Of a DNA stretch of 64,000 nt, positions 43,057-51,255 are shown in pieces; within the stretch, counting starts at the first letter, position 1; each line of letters opens with the position of its first letter. Source of the DNA: G963665925 sp963676345. Lineage in GTDB: Bacteria; Bacillota; Clostridia; Peptostreptococcales; Acidaminobacteraceae. The position numbers and the translations under genes are program-made. The stretch spans positions 372,001-436,000 of the forward strand of contig CAXXTS010000006.1 of NCBI GenBank assembly GCA_963676345.2. The letters are read 5' to 3'. A model generated the notes under the pieces. It saw nothing but the letters and a program-made list of their open reading frames with translations, had not been told where the DNA came from and searched no databases.

Positions 43057-43860
43057 ATGAAAAGCAATCGAAGCTTACGTATTGTTTTGCTTTTCGGATT
43101 GCTGCAGGTAATGATTCTACTTGGAATGGGATCTATTATTGGATCAATCCTGAACTTAGAGGCACATCAGCAATTTGCGGTTGTGTTTTTTTTATTGGGA
43201 TATTGTATTGCATCAGGTATTGGTCTGTATTCATTTTACGAGTTAAGGAAAATGGATAGAAGGGAAAGTCAGCGTTCACAAACGCTTGAGATCGGTAACG
43301 AAAATACACTGAGGCAGCTGGGGGAAATCAGAAGACTGATAACGGAAGGAAAGCATGGTTACGCCGCAAAATATATAGATGCGGTTGCTGAAATCAAGCG
43401 AAGGCAAGACAAGCAAGACAACCGAAAAACACTAGAGGAGCTCTTGTTTGAGGAGTATATGCAACTGGCAAAAGCAGCAAGCGTTACGCTCCATATAGAG
43501 CAGGCATGTGAAAAAGTTAATACATATATGAGTTACAAAGAGTTTAGCAGCATCGTTGGGAATTTGCTGGATAACGCACTTCAGGCACTCTCAGAAGTTG
43601 AGTCAAGTGGAAAGTGGGTCAAATTATCGACCAATCTTTGCGACAAGAATTACTTTATAGTTGAAGTAACCAACAGTCATCACACGCTCTCAAGGGAGCA
43701 CTTAAAAAAAATACTTACGCCGGGCTTTACTACAAAAAAAGAAGAAGGTCATGGTTACGGGATGTCTGTTGTTCAAGATATTGTTAATAAAAGAGATGGT
43801 GTTCTGGAAATTGAGACGGAACCTGAAACGCGGTTTCGAATACTCATTCCGACTGTATGA
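43057..43860 (+). CDS. Membrane GHKL histidine-kinase-like ATPase lacking the phospho-acceptor histidine
   Basis: Two hydrophobic helices (about residues 8-35 and 38-62) anchor a 267-residue protein. A helical hairpin (about 80-118) and a GHKL ATPase domain follow, with N box NLLDNALQAL (169-178) and G box GHGYGMSVVQDIV (about 236). It belongs to the CitA/AgrC/Spo0B-type group, in which the first helix carries RHD or RHE. Here that position reads ENT (residues 82-84), so no acceptor histidine is seen. The next gene has such a histidine but no ATPase. The ATG at 43057 follows GGGGAGG. Confidence 0.8.
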   Translation: MKSNRSLRIVLLFGLLQVMILLGMGSIIGSILNLEAHQQFAVVFFLLGYCIASGIGLYSFYELRKMDRRESQRSQTLEIGNENTLRQLGEIRRLITEGKHGYAAKYIDAVAEIKRRQDKQDNRKTLEELLFEEYMQLAKAASVTLHIEQACEKVNTYMSYKEFSSIVGNLLDNALQALSEVESSGKWVKLSTNLCDKNYFIVEVTNSHHTLSREHLKKILTPGFTTKKEEGHGYGMSVVQDIVNKRDGVLEIETEPETRFRILIPTV

Positions 43861-43878
43861 AGGCTGGGGGGCTTGATT

Positions 43879-44262
43879 ATGGCTAAGAAAGAAGGCAAGC
43901 TGAAAGTTTGCTCAAGCATGATTGTAATTGCAGTTTTATTTCTAATAGGTATAGTCTACATTGGAACACAGACATTTCTGTACACATCAAATGGACTAGA
44001 TGAAAAAGTATTCATGGGCCTATCTATGACAATTATTTTGTCTGTTCTGATTATGGGCATGCGCATTCTAATCGTTCTTGAAAGAGAAAAGCAGAGGCTG
44101 CAAAGTGAATCAAGGCAGATAGAAGACGGGCTGAAAACCCGCCATGAGATGGGCAGACATCTTCAAACATTGCAGGCGCTCCTATTTGTGGAAGCTTATG
44201 ATGAAGCAGAAGCATATGCAGAAAGTCTCTTTGATGATGTCAAAAAAGTGACTGCGGCATAA
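43879..44262 (+). CDS. Small membrane protein with Spo0B-type phospho-acceptor hairpin
   Basis: This 127-residue protein has two membrane helices (about residues 12-30 and 44-66) and then a helix with TRHEMGRHLQTLQALLFVEAYDEAEAYAESL. That is the dimerisation/phosphotransfer hairpin of CitA/AgrC/Spo0B-type kinases, with histidine 89 as the likely acceptor. It ends directly after the hairpin, with no ATPase domain. It could take phosphate from the preceding kinase-like protein and pass it to the LytTR regulator that follows. The start is the ATG at 43879, 7 bp after GGGGGG. Confidence 0.75.
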   Translation: MAKKEGKLKVCSSMIVIAVLFLIGIVYIGTQTFLYTSNGLDEKVFMGLSMTIILSVLIMGMRILIVLEREKQRLQSESRQIEDGLKTRHEMGRHLQTLQALLFVEAYDEAEAYAESLFDDVKKVTAA

Positions 44263-44288
44263 TATTGGGTGGATATGGGAGTGGTATG

Positions 44289-45014
44289 ATGGAGATTTTA
44301 ATATTAGATGATAATGAAGCAACACGTAGAATGCTTCGAAAAATCATTGAGGAAGATTATGCAAAAGCGAACATTCACATGGCATCTTCCTATCAGGAAG
44401 CAGTGTGGATAGCGGACAACAACATACTCGATTTGGCACTGCTCGATATTGAAATTGGTGATGGACATACTGGGATTGATGTCGGCAAGATGGTCATTGA
44501 GAAAAGTCCAAATGTGGAACTGATGATTATTAGCTCTCATCCAGAGTGGGCACTGGATACATTTGAGATTCATCCCTATGATTTTCATGTGAAGCCAATT
44601 GACATTATGGCTTTTAAAAGAAGTGTGAATCAGGTGTTGAAGCAAATTGAGGACTCGAAAAACACAGAGCGATTTCAAGAGAATACTGCGGATGGTCGTC
44701 TACTTGTAAAAACAAAAAAGGAAATATACTGGATACCCTATTCGCGAATCTTATTTATTGAAAAGCTTCAAAAGGATGTGTACATTCATACAGCAGATGA
44801 CGCAGTAGCCATTCGGCAGAACATCTCTGATATTGAAAAGAAATTATCAAGTTCTTTTTTAAGGGTTCATAAGTCTTATATTGTCAACATCGACCATATA
44901 TCCAAAATTCTTGAGCATGGAGACCGGTCTTATGAAATTTATTTTCTGAACAGTGACAAAACAGCCTTTATGAGTCGCTATAAAGCTTCGGTTTTATTTG
45001 ATCGATTAGACTAG
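44289..45014 (+). CDS. LytTR-family response regulator
   Basis: The receiver domain (residues 1-120) starts MEILILDDNEATRRML, has the phosphorylatable Asp in LALLDIEIGDG (about residue 55) and the conserved lysine in FHVKPID. The C-terminal LytTR DNA-binding domain (about 145-240) has the FIEKLQKDVYIHT and FLRVHKSYIVN signatures. It is the output of the locus with the two membrane proteins before it. The ATG at 44289 fits the GGGAG site better than the ATG at 44286. Targets are not known; the pseudopilin gene downstream is one possibility. Confidence 0.9.
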   Translation: MEILILDDNEATRRMLRKIIEEDYAKANIHMASSYQEAVWIADNNILDLALLDIEIGDGHTGIDVGKMVIEKSPNVELMIISSHPEWALDTFEIHPYDFHVKPIDIMAFKRSVNQVLKQIEDSKNTERFQENTADGRLLVKTKKEIYWIPYSRILFIEKLQKDVYIHTADDAVAIRQNISDIEKKLSSSFLRVHKSYIVNIDHISKILEHGDRSYEIYFLNSDKTAFMSRYKASVLFDRLD

Positions 45015-45573
45015 AAACCAGTTTAAGCAGTGTCGAAGTTAGATCAAAGAAAAGCCAGTTAAAAATACCTTTTGTATAATATGTGAACAAATTCATTTGT
45101 GAATTTGTAGTAAACCCGTCAATTGTCTCAAAGATAATTGGCGTTTTTATGTGGAAAGCTTCATGTCAAATGATGGTTCAAAAACCATCAGAACATCGTA
45201 AGATTGATGCAACTTTAAGTTTTTCGCATAGATCAAGGCAATGACATAGAGTCTAAATAGCACCGTTCTGCTGACCTGTCTTCACTGTATTCAATTCAGA
45301 TAAAAAGTGATTCAAACAAATGATTCGAATACCGTCATTTCGATCAAGTGTACATGTCTGGAACTGATACTACCCACGACAAGAGGTCTAACTTGACAGA
45401 GCTGAGAATCCAATTTTGAAAATTATGAAAGGCATTGTACCCCCAGAGTCATACAAGCTATTTGAAATGGTTAGTGAAAAATATGTGTACCTTCCTAGAA
45501 AGATAAAAGTGTGTATGTTGCACATTGACTTTTTTCTTGTATTGGATGACAATGAATTTATGGGGGAAAGAAG
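45015..45573. other. Intergenic region with terminator and inverted repeats
   Basis: In 559 bp there is a terminator (45117-45150), a perfect 7-bp hairpin GATGGTT/AACCATC (45172-45189), and a possible promoter for the pseudopilin gene (TTGACT 45525-45530, GACAAT 45548-45553, 17-bp spacer). No gene was found. Confidence 0.55.
45117..45150 (+). terminator. Intrinsic terminator of the two-component locus
   Basis: CGTCAATTGTC (45117-45127) pairs with GATAATTGGCG (45133-45143), with two G-U pairs and a 5-nt loop, followed by TTTTTAT. Confidence 0.8.
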
Positions 45574-45912
45574 ATGATTTTAAAAGGTTTAAGAATAAAA
45601 ATGGATAAACTGCAAGCACAAGATGGGTTCACGCTAATGGAGCTTCTTGTCGTTGTTGCCATACTCAGTATAATTATTTCAATTGCCATCCCGAAATTCA
45701 GCCATTTACAGTCTAAAGCGTCAGAAAGTGTGTGCGCCACAAATAGAGAGATTGTACTTAAGGAATATAGGGCTTATTTACTGGACAAAGAGCATTCAGA
45801 GGCAACTTTCAATCAGTTTTTAGCTCAGTACTATGACGGGGTATGTCCAGAAGGTGGAACGTATACCTATGAGAACGGGATTGTTCGGTGCAGTGTTCAT
45901 AGTGGGGAATAG
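45574..45912 (+). CDS. Type IV pseudopilin / prepilin-like protein
   Basis: After a short basic leader the prepilin peptidase site and hydrophobic helix read DGFTLMELLVVVAILSIIISIAIP (residues 17-40). Cleavage is expected between Gly18 and Phe19. The mature 95-residue domain ends CPEGGTYTYENGIVRCSVHSGE, the cysteine-flanked C-terminus of ComGC/PulG-like minor pilins. It stands alone, without assembly genes nearby. It is 17 bp upstream of a truncated rfbB-like remnant. Confidence 0.85.
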   Translation: MILKGLRIKMDKLQAQDGFTLMELLVVVAILSIIISIAIPKFSHLQSKASESVCATNREIVLKEYRAYLLDKEHSEATFNQFLAQYYDGVCPEGGTYTYENGIVRCSVHSGE

Positions 45913-45929
45913 TCAAATATTATGAAAAA

Positions 45930-46202
45930 ACAAACATCGAAATTGTTAGATCCATCATTGAGGCACTAGGCAAATCTGAGCGTCTTATCAAATATGTTAA
46001 AGATCGTCCGGGACATGACAGAAGGTATGCCATAGATAATACGAAAATTACATCCGAACTTGGATGGAAACCAGCCTATACATTGGAAGCGGGGCTGAAA
46101 GAGACCATACAGTGGTATCTTGACAACATAGACTGGGTTGAGCATGTCATTTCAGGAGACTATGCAGATTATTATGACAGGATGTATAACCATAAAATAT
46201 GA
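45930..46202 (+). pseudogene. 3' remnant of a dTDP-glucose 4,6-dehydratase (rfbB) gene
   Basis: The frame from 45930 to the stop at 46200-46202 encodes about 90 residues that match the C-terminal end of RfbB. Diagnostic stretches are NIEIVRSIIEALGKSE, KDRPGHDRRYAIDNTKI and TIQWYLDN. The Rossmann domain and catalytic Thr-Asp-Glu/Tyr-Lys are absent and there is no start codon with a ribosome site in frame. It is the tail of a lost gene, and suggests deletion of a dTDP-rhamnose type locus here. Confidence 0.88.
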
Positions 46203-46340
46203 GTAAAATGCATTGTGGGTTTGAATTACTTGCTGAAAGGCTTATACAAAAAAAATTAAAAAAAGACCACTTTCTTAAAGCAACATTAAAAGGACATTCG
46301 CATTACGACATTTGAATATAATCTACTGGTTCTAATATAA

Positions 46341-46376
46341 AACCCGCCTTTGAGCACATCTCATAGGCGGGTTTTT
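46341..46376. terminator. Bidirectional terminator between rfbB remnant and tRNA-Gly
   Basis: AACCCGCCT...AGGCGGGTT with an inner TGAG/CTCA pairing forms a 13-bp stem. T runs lie on both sides (TTTTTC on plus, TTTTATATT on minus), so it can serve the minus-strand tRNA and anything reading from the left. Confidence 0.9.
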
Positions 46377-46388
46377 CAATCAAATAAA

Positions 46389-46462
46389 TGGAGCGGGTGA
46401 TGGGAATCGAACCCACACAGCTGGCTTGGGAAGCCAGAGCTCTACCACTAAGCAACACCCGC
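46389..46462 (-). tRNA. tRNA-Gly (anticodon CCC)
   Basis: On the minus strand a full cloverleaf is seen: acceptor GCGGGTG/CACCCGC, D-arm with AGTGGTAGAGC, anticodon stem CTGGC/GCCAG with loop TTCCCAA (anticodon CCC), and T-arm with TTCGATT. The discriminator is T and CCA is encoded (46389-46391). A terminator lies 12 bp downstream. Confidence 0.96.
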
Positions 46463-46622
46463 ATTTTGTATACTTATAATAACACACATGTATGGATTTG
46501 TCATTCTCTTGCTTTACTTTCAAAGGAAGTCACAGAACGGCTTTCGTTTACAACCATCCTGTGACCGCCCTGTTTTAAATACCTATTACTTGAATTATAG
46601 GGTATTCACATTTAAGGCATTT

Positions 46623-48464
46623 TTAGTTGCTTTTTATCATATTTACATCCAGTCTGAGTGGTGTGTCTTGACTAATGATCTTATCTTTGAAATATTGTGT
46701 TTCATAGCCAGCCTTGCTGAACTCGAAATCATATGAACCGACAGGCAGCTCATAAGCATAGAAAGAGGTGTCCTGGGAGTTGGTCTTCATGATGCGATTT
46801 TCATTTTGAAAACATTTAATGGTGACATCGGTCTCGTAATTGCCTTCGTGGTCCCAAGTCATACCGTAAACAGAGCCATAAACAATTTGAGCTGTCTTGT
46901 TCGGGTCTTGTGGACGCGCCTCTAAGGTGGCCATTCCAGCGAATCGTGAACCGGAATTAGAGAGCCATTTATCAGGATGTGCAACCTCAATCCGGTAGGC
47001 CCCTTCGGGCAACAAGGTATTCATATCCACACGACAGTATAATGTACTTTCGCTTCTGTAGTTGGGGTCAACGGTGGTTTCCCAAGTTCCAAATGAGGTC
47101 CCGTCAGCATTGATTATAGAGATGGTTTCTCCACTGCTCTCGATGTCTGCACGGTATCTCAAGTCAATATGTGTAATGGTATAAGGCTGGTTCAGGAAAA
47201 ACAGTGTTGTGGTCACAGGATTTCCTACAGCGTCACTTGAATTGGTATTGTCAAAAATACGCTCAGGAATAATATATTGGGTATCTTCTAAACTTGGTCC
47301 AGTTTTGAATGTGAAATTGCCTTGTACGAAAGCCATACCAGCAAAATTGGATTCTGCATTGCTTAACCACTTGGCTGGATGCCCTACTTCAATCCGGTAG
47401 CTTCCGGCAGGGATTTCTTCATATAAGTCTAGGTAGCAAAGTGAGTAAGGTTCATCCTCATAAGGTAAATCCACATATGCTGTCCAAGGTCCATATTTCA
47501 CACCGTTTTGATCCACCAGCGATATGGATTCATCAAAATAATCTGTAACCGGTGCATAAAGGAGTTCTATATAGGTTAATGTATGGGGTCCATCTATGGA
47601 AAATACCGTCTCAGATGTCGGACCTGCCGTGGAAGCGTTATAATTGATATTGTCACTGATGATGACAGTGACTTCTTCTGATGGATAATCGTCGCCATAT
47701 TCCAGTGCAGAATGGTCTTCATTTGCGTATGCTTCCAAATTATCGGTAGACTCATAATCGACGTATTCACTGCCACAGCTCTTCCAATTATCAGATGGTC
47801 CAATTTGTGACCACATACCATCTGCGCCCTGCACATTTTTACGTTCGTATTCATGGATGGTATTGCTGTTTAAGAAGGCTCTATAACGTGCGATTTCAGC
47901 ATCAGTAATGTTAGGGTTGAAGAAGTCATTGTTCATGATAGATTTGATATCATATGTCCCATCACTTTTAGCGTTAGAAACGAGAATATAATATTGTCTA
48001 GCGGCTTCGGCTTCCTCAGGTATAAAGGAGTTTGGTGGTGTATAGCGCATATGTACCAGAATAGGATCACTTACGGCAACAGGTGTGAGGTCATAGCCGT
48101 ATTTGTCGAACACTGCAATGACGTATTGTGTTTCATCTGCATCACGGGGTGTATCAAAGTAAGGCGTATCCCCCAGGTTTTTGACCATTATTTTTGACTT
48201 GTAATCGCTTGACCAGTAGTAGACTTCGCCTTCCTCTACATATTTGTATTCGTAGAGTCCAACCCATGCATTTTCTGTTGTGGGTGGATTAGAGACCTGG
48301 AACTCCATCATTTCCCAGGCTTTAACTTCATTTTTGATAATCTGTACATCTGTTGTTGTCTTGCCCTGAGTCGACTGGGCTGGCACTGCATCAGCAAAAC
48401 CAGGCGCAGAGGCACCTAGGAGGAGCAAAAGCATTAACAATAGACTCAATACTTTCATTCTCAT
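46623..48464 (-). CDS. Secreted protein with a duplicated beta domain, unknown function
   Basis: The 613-residue product has a signal peptide (MRMKVLSLLLMLLLLLGASAPGFADA, cleavage near residue 25). Two copies of a domain of about 110 residues follow, ending RIEVGHPAKWLSNAESNFAGMA (about residues 365-385) and RIEVAHPDKWLSNSGSRFAGMA (about 505-525). The last 75 residues are a carboxypeptidase-regulatory-like beta sandwich (YAYELPVGSYDFEFSKAGYETQYF). No sortase signal or enzyme motif is visible. The ATG at 48464 follows AAAGGTG. It is a single-gene unit divergent from the CobW-like gene. Confidence 0.85.
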   Translation of the reverse strand: MRMKVLSLLLMLLLLLGASAPGFADAVPAQSTQGKTTTDVQIIKNEVKAWEMMEFQVSNPPTTENAWVGLYEYKYVEEGEVYYWSSDYKSKIMVKNLGDTPYFDTPRDADETQYVIAVFDKYGYDLTPVAVSDPILVHMRYTPPNSFIPEEAEAARQYYILVSNAKSDGTYDIKSIMNNDFFNPNITDAEIARYRAFLNSNTIHEYERKNVQGADGMWSQIGPSDNWKSCGSEYVDYESTDNLEAYANEDHSALEYGDDYPSEEVTVIISDNINYNASTAGPTSETVFSIDGPHTLTYIELLYAPVTDYFDESISLVDQNGVKYGPWTAYVDLPYEDEPYSLCYLDLYEEIPAGSYRIEVGHPAKWLSNAESNFAGMAFVQGNFTFKTGPSLEDTQYIIPERIFDNTNSSDAVGNPVTTTLFFLNQPYTITHIDLRYRADIESSGETISIINADGTSFGTWETTVDPNYRSESTLYCRVDMNTLLPEGAYRIEVAHPDKWLSNSGSRFAGMATLEARPQDPNKTAQIVYGSVYGMTWDHEGNYETDVTIKCFQNENRIMKTNSQDTSFYAYELPVGSYDFEFSKAGYETQYFKDKIISQDTPLRLDVNMIKSN

Positions 48465-48821
48465 ATCTTCACACCTTTCATATATCCCCAATAAGCAATT
48501 TGGCCTTTATTTATTATTGAGAGTATACCATTATCCATTGCCTTAAATCAGTATTAGGACACAAACAACCACTCATCGCAATCCAATAATAAAATAATAA
48601 TCCAGGTATTTTTGACCTAAGTGGCGCGGTAACGTATTCAGCAGCAAATTCTCATATGTCCCTTTTGCGAAAACGCAATATGTTCTGACTAGAGCACATC
48701 CATATGCTATCATTATAGAGTGAACCTATAGTCTGAGTTAGTCAGAAACATTGAATTTCTTGTGAGCAAGTTGTTTTAAAAATCAGTGTTATTATGTAAG
48801 TATTGATGAACGAGGTGAATC
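48465..48821. other. Divergent promoter region
   Basis: This 357-bp gap separates the secreted-protein gene (minus) from the GTPase gene (plus). An extended -10 box TGGTATACT on the minus strand (near 48522-48530) could serve the former. A perfect TTGCG/CGCAA hairpin lies at 48665-48678. Nothing else was seen. Confidence 0.5.
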
Positions 48822-49754
48822 ATGACAAAACCAGTCAAACTCTATACCGTCACAGGATTTTTAGGGGCGGGAAAAACAAGTTTTCTACAAAGTGTGCTTT
48901 CTAAAACAGGGAATACACGCGTGGGTGTTATTCAAAATGAATTTGGTAAGATGGGCATTGACGGAGATATTATTAGAAAAGATGGTCTCGAAATGATTGA
49001 AATCAATCGCGGGTCTATATTCTGTTCATGCTTGCAGCTTTCCTTTATTGATGCACTCAAAGAGATGTCTGAAAGAAATATTGAGTATTTATTTGTTGAA
49101 GGTTCTGGTCTTGCAGACCCTTCAAATATGAATGAAATTCTAGAGGTATTACACACCATTAAACCAGATGCCATGACCTATGAAGGGGCTATTTGTGTTG
49201 TAGATGGTATGCATTTTCTAGACCAGCTAGAAGAAATTGAAACGGTTGAAAAACAAGTCAAGCATGCACAGCTGGCTATACTGAATAAAACGGATTTAAT
49301 TGATGTAGAAAAAAGGGGTAAAATTGAAAGCGTTCTTCGAGACATAAAGCGTGATATTTTGATTGAGCCGTCTGAATATGGGGCGTTTAATATGGACTTC
49401 ATGCATTCTGATTTAATGAAGCTGAGTCCGCCGCATTTTGATGAAACCTTCAACACAGAGGAAAACAAGCCTAAAACCCTCCATTTAAAGACCTCAGAAG
49501 GTGTGGACAAGGAATCGCTTGTGGCATTTCTAGAGTCTCTTTATGAAGACTGCTATAGAATCAAGGGCTTTTTAGAGCTTTCTGATGGTTGGACTCAAGT
49601 TGATGTAGTGGGTAAGCGCATTGACTTTAAGCCTGTTCAAAAAAAAGAAGAAGGGTCTGTCCTCGTATTTATATCTAAAATTGGTCCGCACATTATTAAA
49701 CCAATCTTTAAGGCCTGGGAAACTCATGTGGGGACAGTTATGAAGTTAAGATAA
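48822..49754 (+). CDS. CobW/YjiA-type G3E GTPase, probable metal chaperone
   Basis: The 310-residue protein has the P-loop TGFLGAGKTSFL (residues 11-22), Walker B-like FVEGSGLADP (about 91-100), the NKTD base motif (about residue 154) and a small C-terminal CobW domain. G3E GTPases of the COG0523 group deliver zinc or cobalt and normally carry a CxCC motif after the switch region. Here the segment reads GSIFCSCLQLS, so one of three cysteines is replaced by leucine. Metal use may therefore differ. It is a single gene. Confidence 0.88.
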   Translation: MTKPVKLYTVTGFLGAGKTSFLQSVLSKTGNTRVGVIQNEFGKMGIDGDIIRKDGLEMIEINRGSIFCSCLQLSFIDALKEMSERNIEYLFVEGSGLADPSNMNEILEVLHTIKPDAMTYEGAICVVDGMHFLDQLEEIETVEKQVKHAQLAILNKTDLIDVEKRGKIESVLRDIKRDILIEPSEYGAFNMDFMHSDLMKLSPPHFDETFNTEENKPKTLHLKTSEGVDKESLVAFLESLYEDCYRIKGFLELSDGWTQVDVVGKRIDFKPVQKKEEGSVLVFISKIGPHIIKPIFKAWETHVGTVMKLR

Positions 49755-49828
49755 GGAAAGTCCTAAACTTAAGCATTATGCTATAATAGAGTCAGTAAAT
49801 TTAGTAAACTCAAATTAAGGTTGTTAAG

Positions 49829-50947
49829 ATGACAGAGCAAATCAAGCAGGCTTTTACAAAAATAATTGAAAAGAAAAGTGAGCAGTATTTTGAAGAGATG
49901 TTCAGGCATAACAATCGTTCATTGATTGTGCTTGCGGTTATTCTAACCATAGAGCAGCTGCTCTATGGGATTGTATTTACAGAGGTTAGGTCTCATATTG
50001 GTAGGACACACCTATTCACAGCCGGCGTCTCTTTATTGTTCCTGTTCCTGTTTGTTCAATTTTATTACAGAAATAGAGATAAATTTCAGTATTCAAAAAT
50101 TGTGAATGCACTGCATCTCAGTTACTTGGCGATTCTTATTCTAATAGCCATTTACAGGGCGATTTATGTGGGAAGCGGGGATTACAGCATTCCTGTCATT
50201 TACATCGCCTTACTCTATGGCAGTGCCTTTCTGTTTTATTTCCCACCATTTTGGAGTTTGGCATTATATGGCGCGACATTATTTGTCTTTGTACTTTTAG
50301 GCCGTAATGAAGTCATTGGACTTGTAAGTCCAACCTTTGTGCAGGATATTACAGCCAACAGCTTTTTGGCCTGGTGTGCTTCAATGATGGCATACTACAG
50401 GTTTTTACAACAGGTAGACTCTATTATCCTTATCGAAGAAAAGAATGTTGAACTAAAAGTTTTGTCTGAAGTGGATTCACTCACTCAGCTCTGGAACCGA
50501 AGAAAAATCGATGTCTGTCTTGAAGAAATTCATAAGCGCGCAGATGAGACAAAGTCGGATTACGCTGTAATCTTAATCGATATAGACCATTTTAAAAGTA
50601 TAAATGACCGTTTCGGACACCCAGTAGGGGACGAGGTGCTTAAACAATTTGCGGCAATTTTAAATGCACATACCGGACCAGATGAAATGCTTGGTCGCTG
50701 GGGCGGTGAAGAATTTATGATTCTATGCAAATTGGATGCAAGACGAAGGGCAGGCGAACTGTCTGAAACCATACGCCAGGCTGTGGAGTGTCATGACTTC
50801 AATATTCCTAAGACGATTACATGTAGTCTGGGGGTCGGGTTTTATAAAGCTGGGCTACAGTCACATGAAGTCGTACACAGTGCAGATACAGCCCTCTATT
50901 TAAGTAAGTCAAGGGGGAGAAATAAAGTAACCCTTGGCGCTGAGTAA
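49829..50947 (+). CDS. Membrane diguanylate cyclase (GGDEF)
   Basis: Six hydrophobic helices (about residues 28-205) precede a GGDEF domain (about 212-370) with RWGGEEF and the metal-binding IDIDHFKSINDRFGH stretch. The I-site position, five residues before GGEEF, holds GPDEM where RxxD is expected, so feedback inhibition is probably absent. Length is 372 residues. It is transcribed alone and followed by a terminator. Confidence 0.9.
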   Translation: MTEQIKQAFTKIIEKKSEQYFEEMFRHNNRSLIVLAVILTIEQLLYGIVFTEVRSHIGRTHLFTAGVSLLFLFLFVQFYYRNRDKFQYSKIVNALHLSYLAILILIAIYRAIYVGSGDYSIPVIYIALLYGSAFLFYFPPFWSLALYGATLFVFVLLGRNEVIGLVSPTFVQDITANSFLAWCASMMAYYRFLQQVDSIILIEEKNVELKVLSEVDSLTQLWNRRKIDVCLEEIHKRADETKSDYAVILIDIDHFKSINDRFGHPVGDEVLKQFAAILNAHTGPDEMLGRWGGEEFMILCKLDARRRAGELSETIRQAVECHDFNIPKTITCSLGVGFYKAGLQSHEVVHSADTALYLSKSRGRNKVTLGAE

Positions 50948-50991
50948 AGTAGTGTGTGTGAATGGACTGAACTGCATTTTAATTTGAACTG

Positions 50992-51072
50992 AAAAAGCAC
51001 TTTCTGAGACGGGCATTTGTCATGAAAACCAATTCAGGGCGCGTCTGCTTAGAAAGTGCTTTATTTGTTTTT
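50992..51072 (+). terminator. Terminator after the GGDEF gene
   Basis: AAAGCACTTTCT (near 50994-51005) pairs with AGAAAGTGCTTT (51051-51062), with an inner GACG/CGTC pairing, and TTTGTTTTTC follows. The rest of the gap to 51255 shows only an AT-rich promoter region with a TGGTAATAT box near 51204-51212. Confidence 0.8.
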
Positions 51073-51255
51073 CATTTCACGCTTGTATTATTGCAAATTG
51101 AGTATGATTGAATCCGAAATATTATATAGTGATTCTTAGGTGATTCTTTAGTCTTATTATTGCCTGTAGTTTTATGGGACTTACGAATTACTTTGCAACT
51201 ATGGTAATATAAGTTGATAGAGCTGAATTTGTTATGAGTGGAAGGAGGCTATGCA

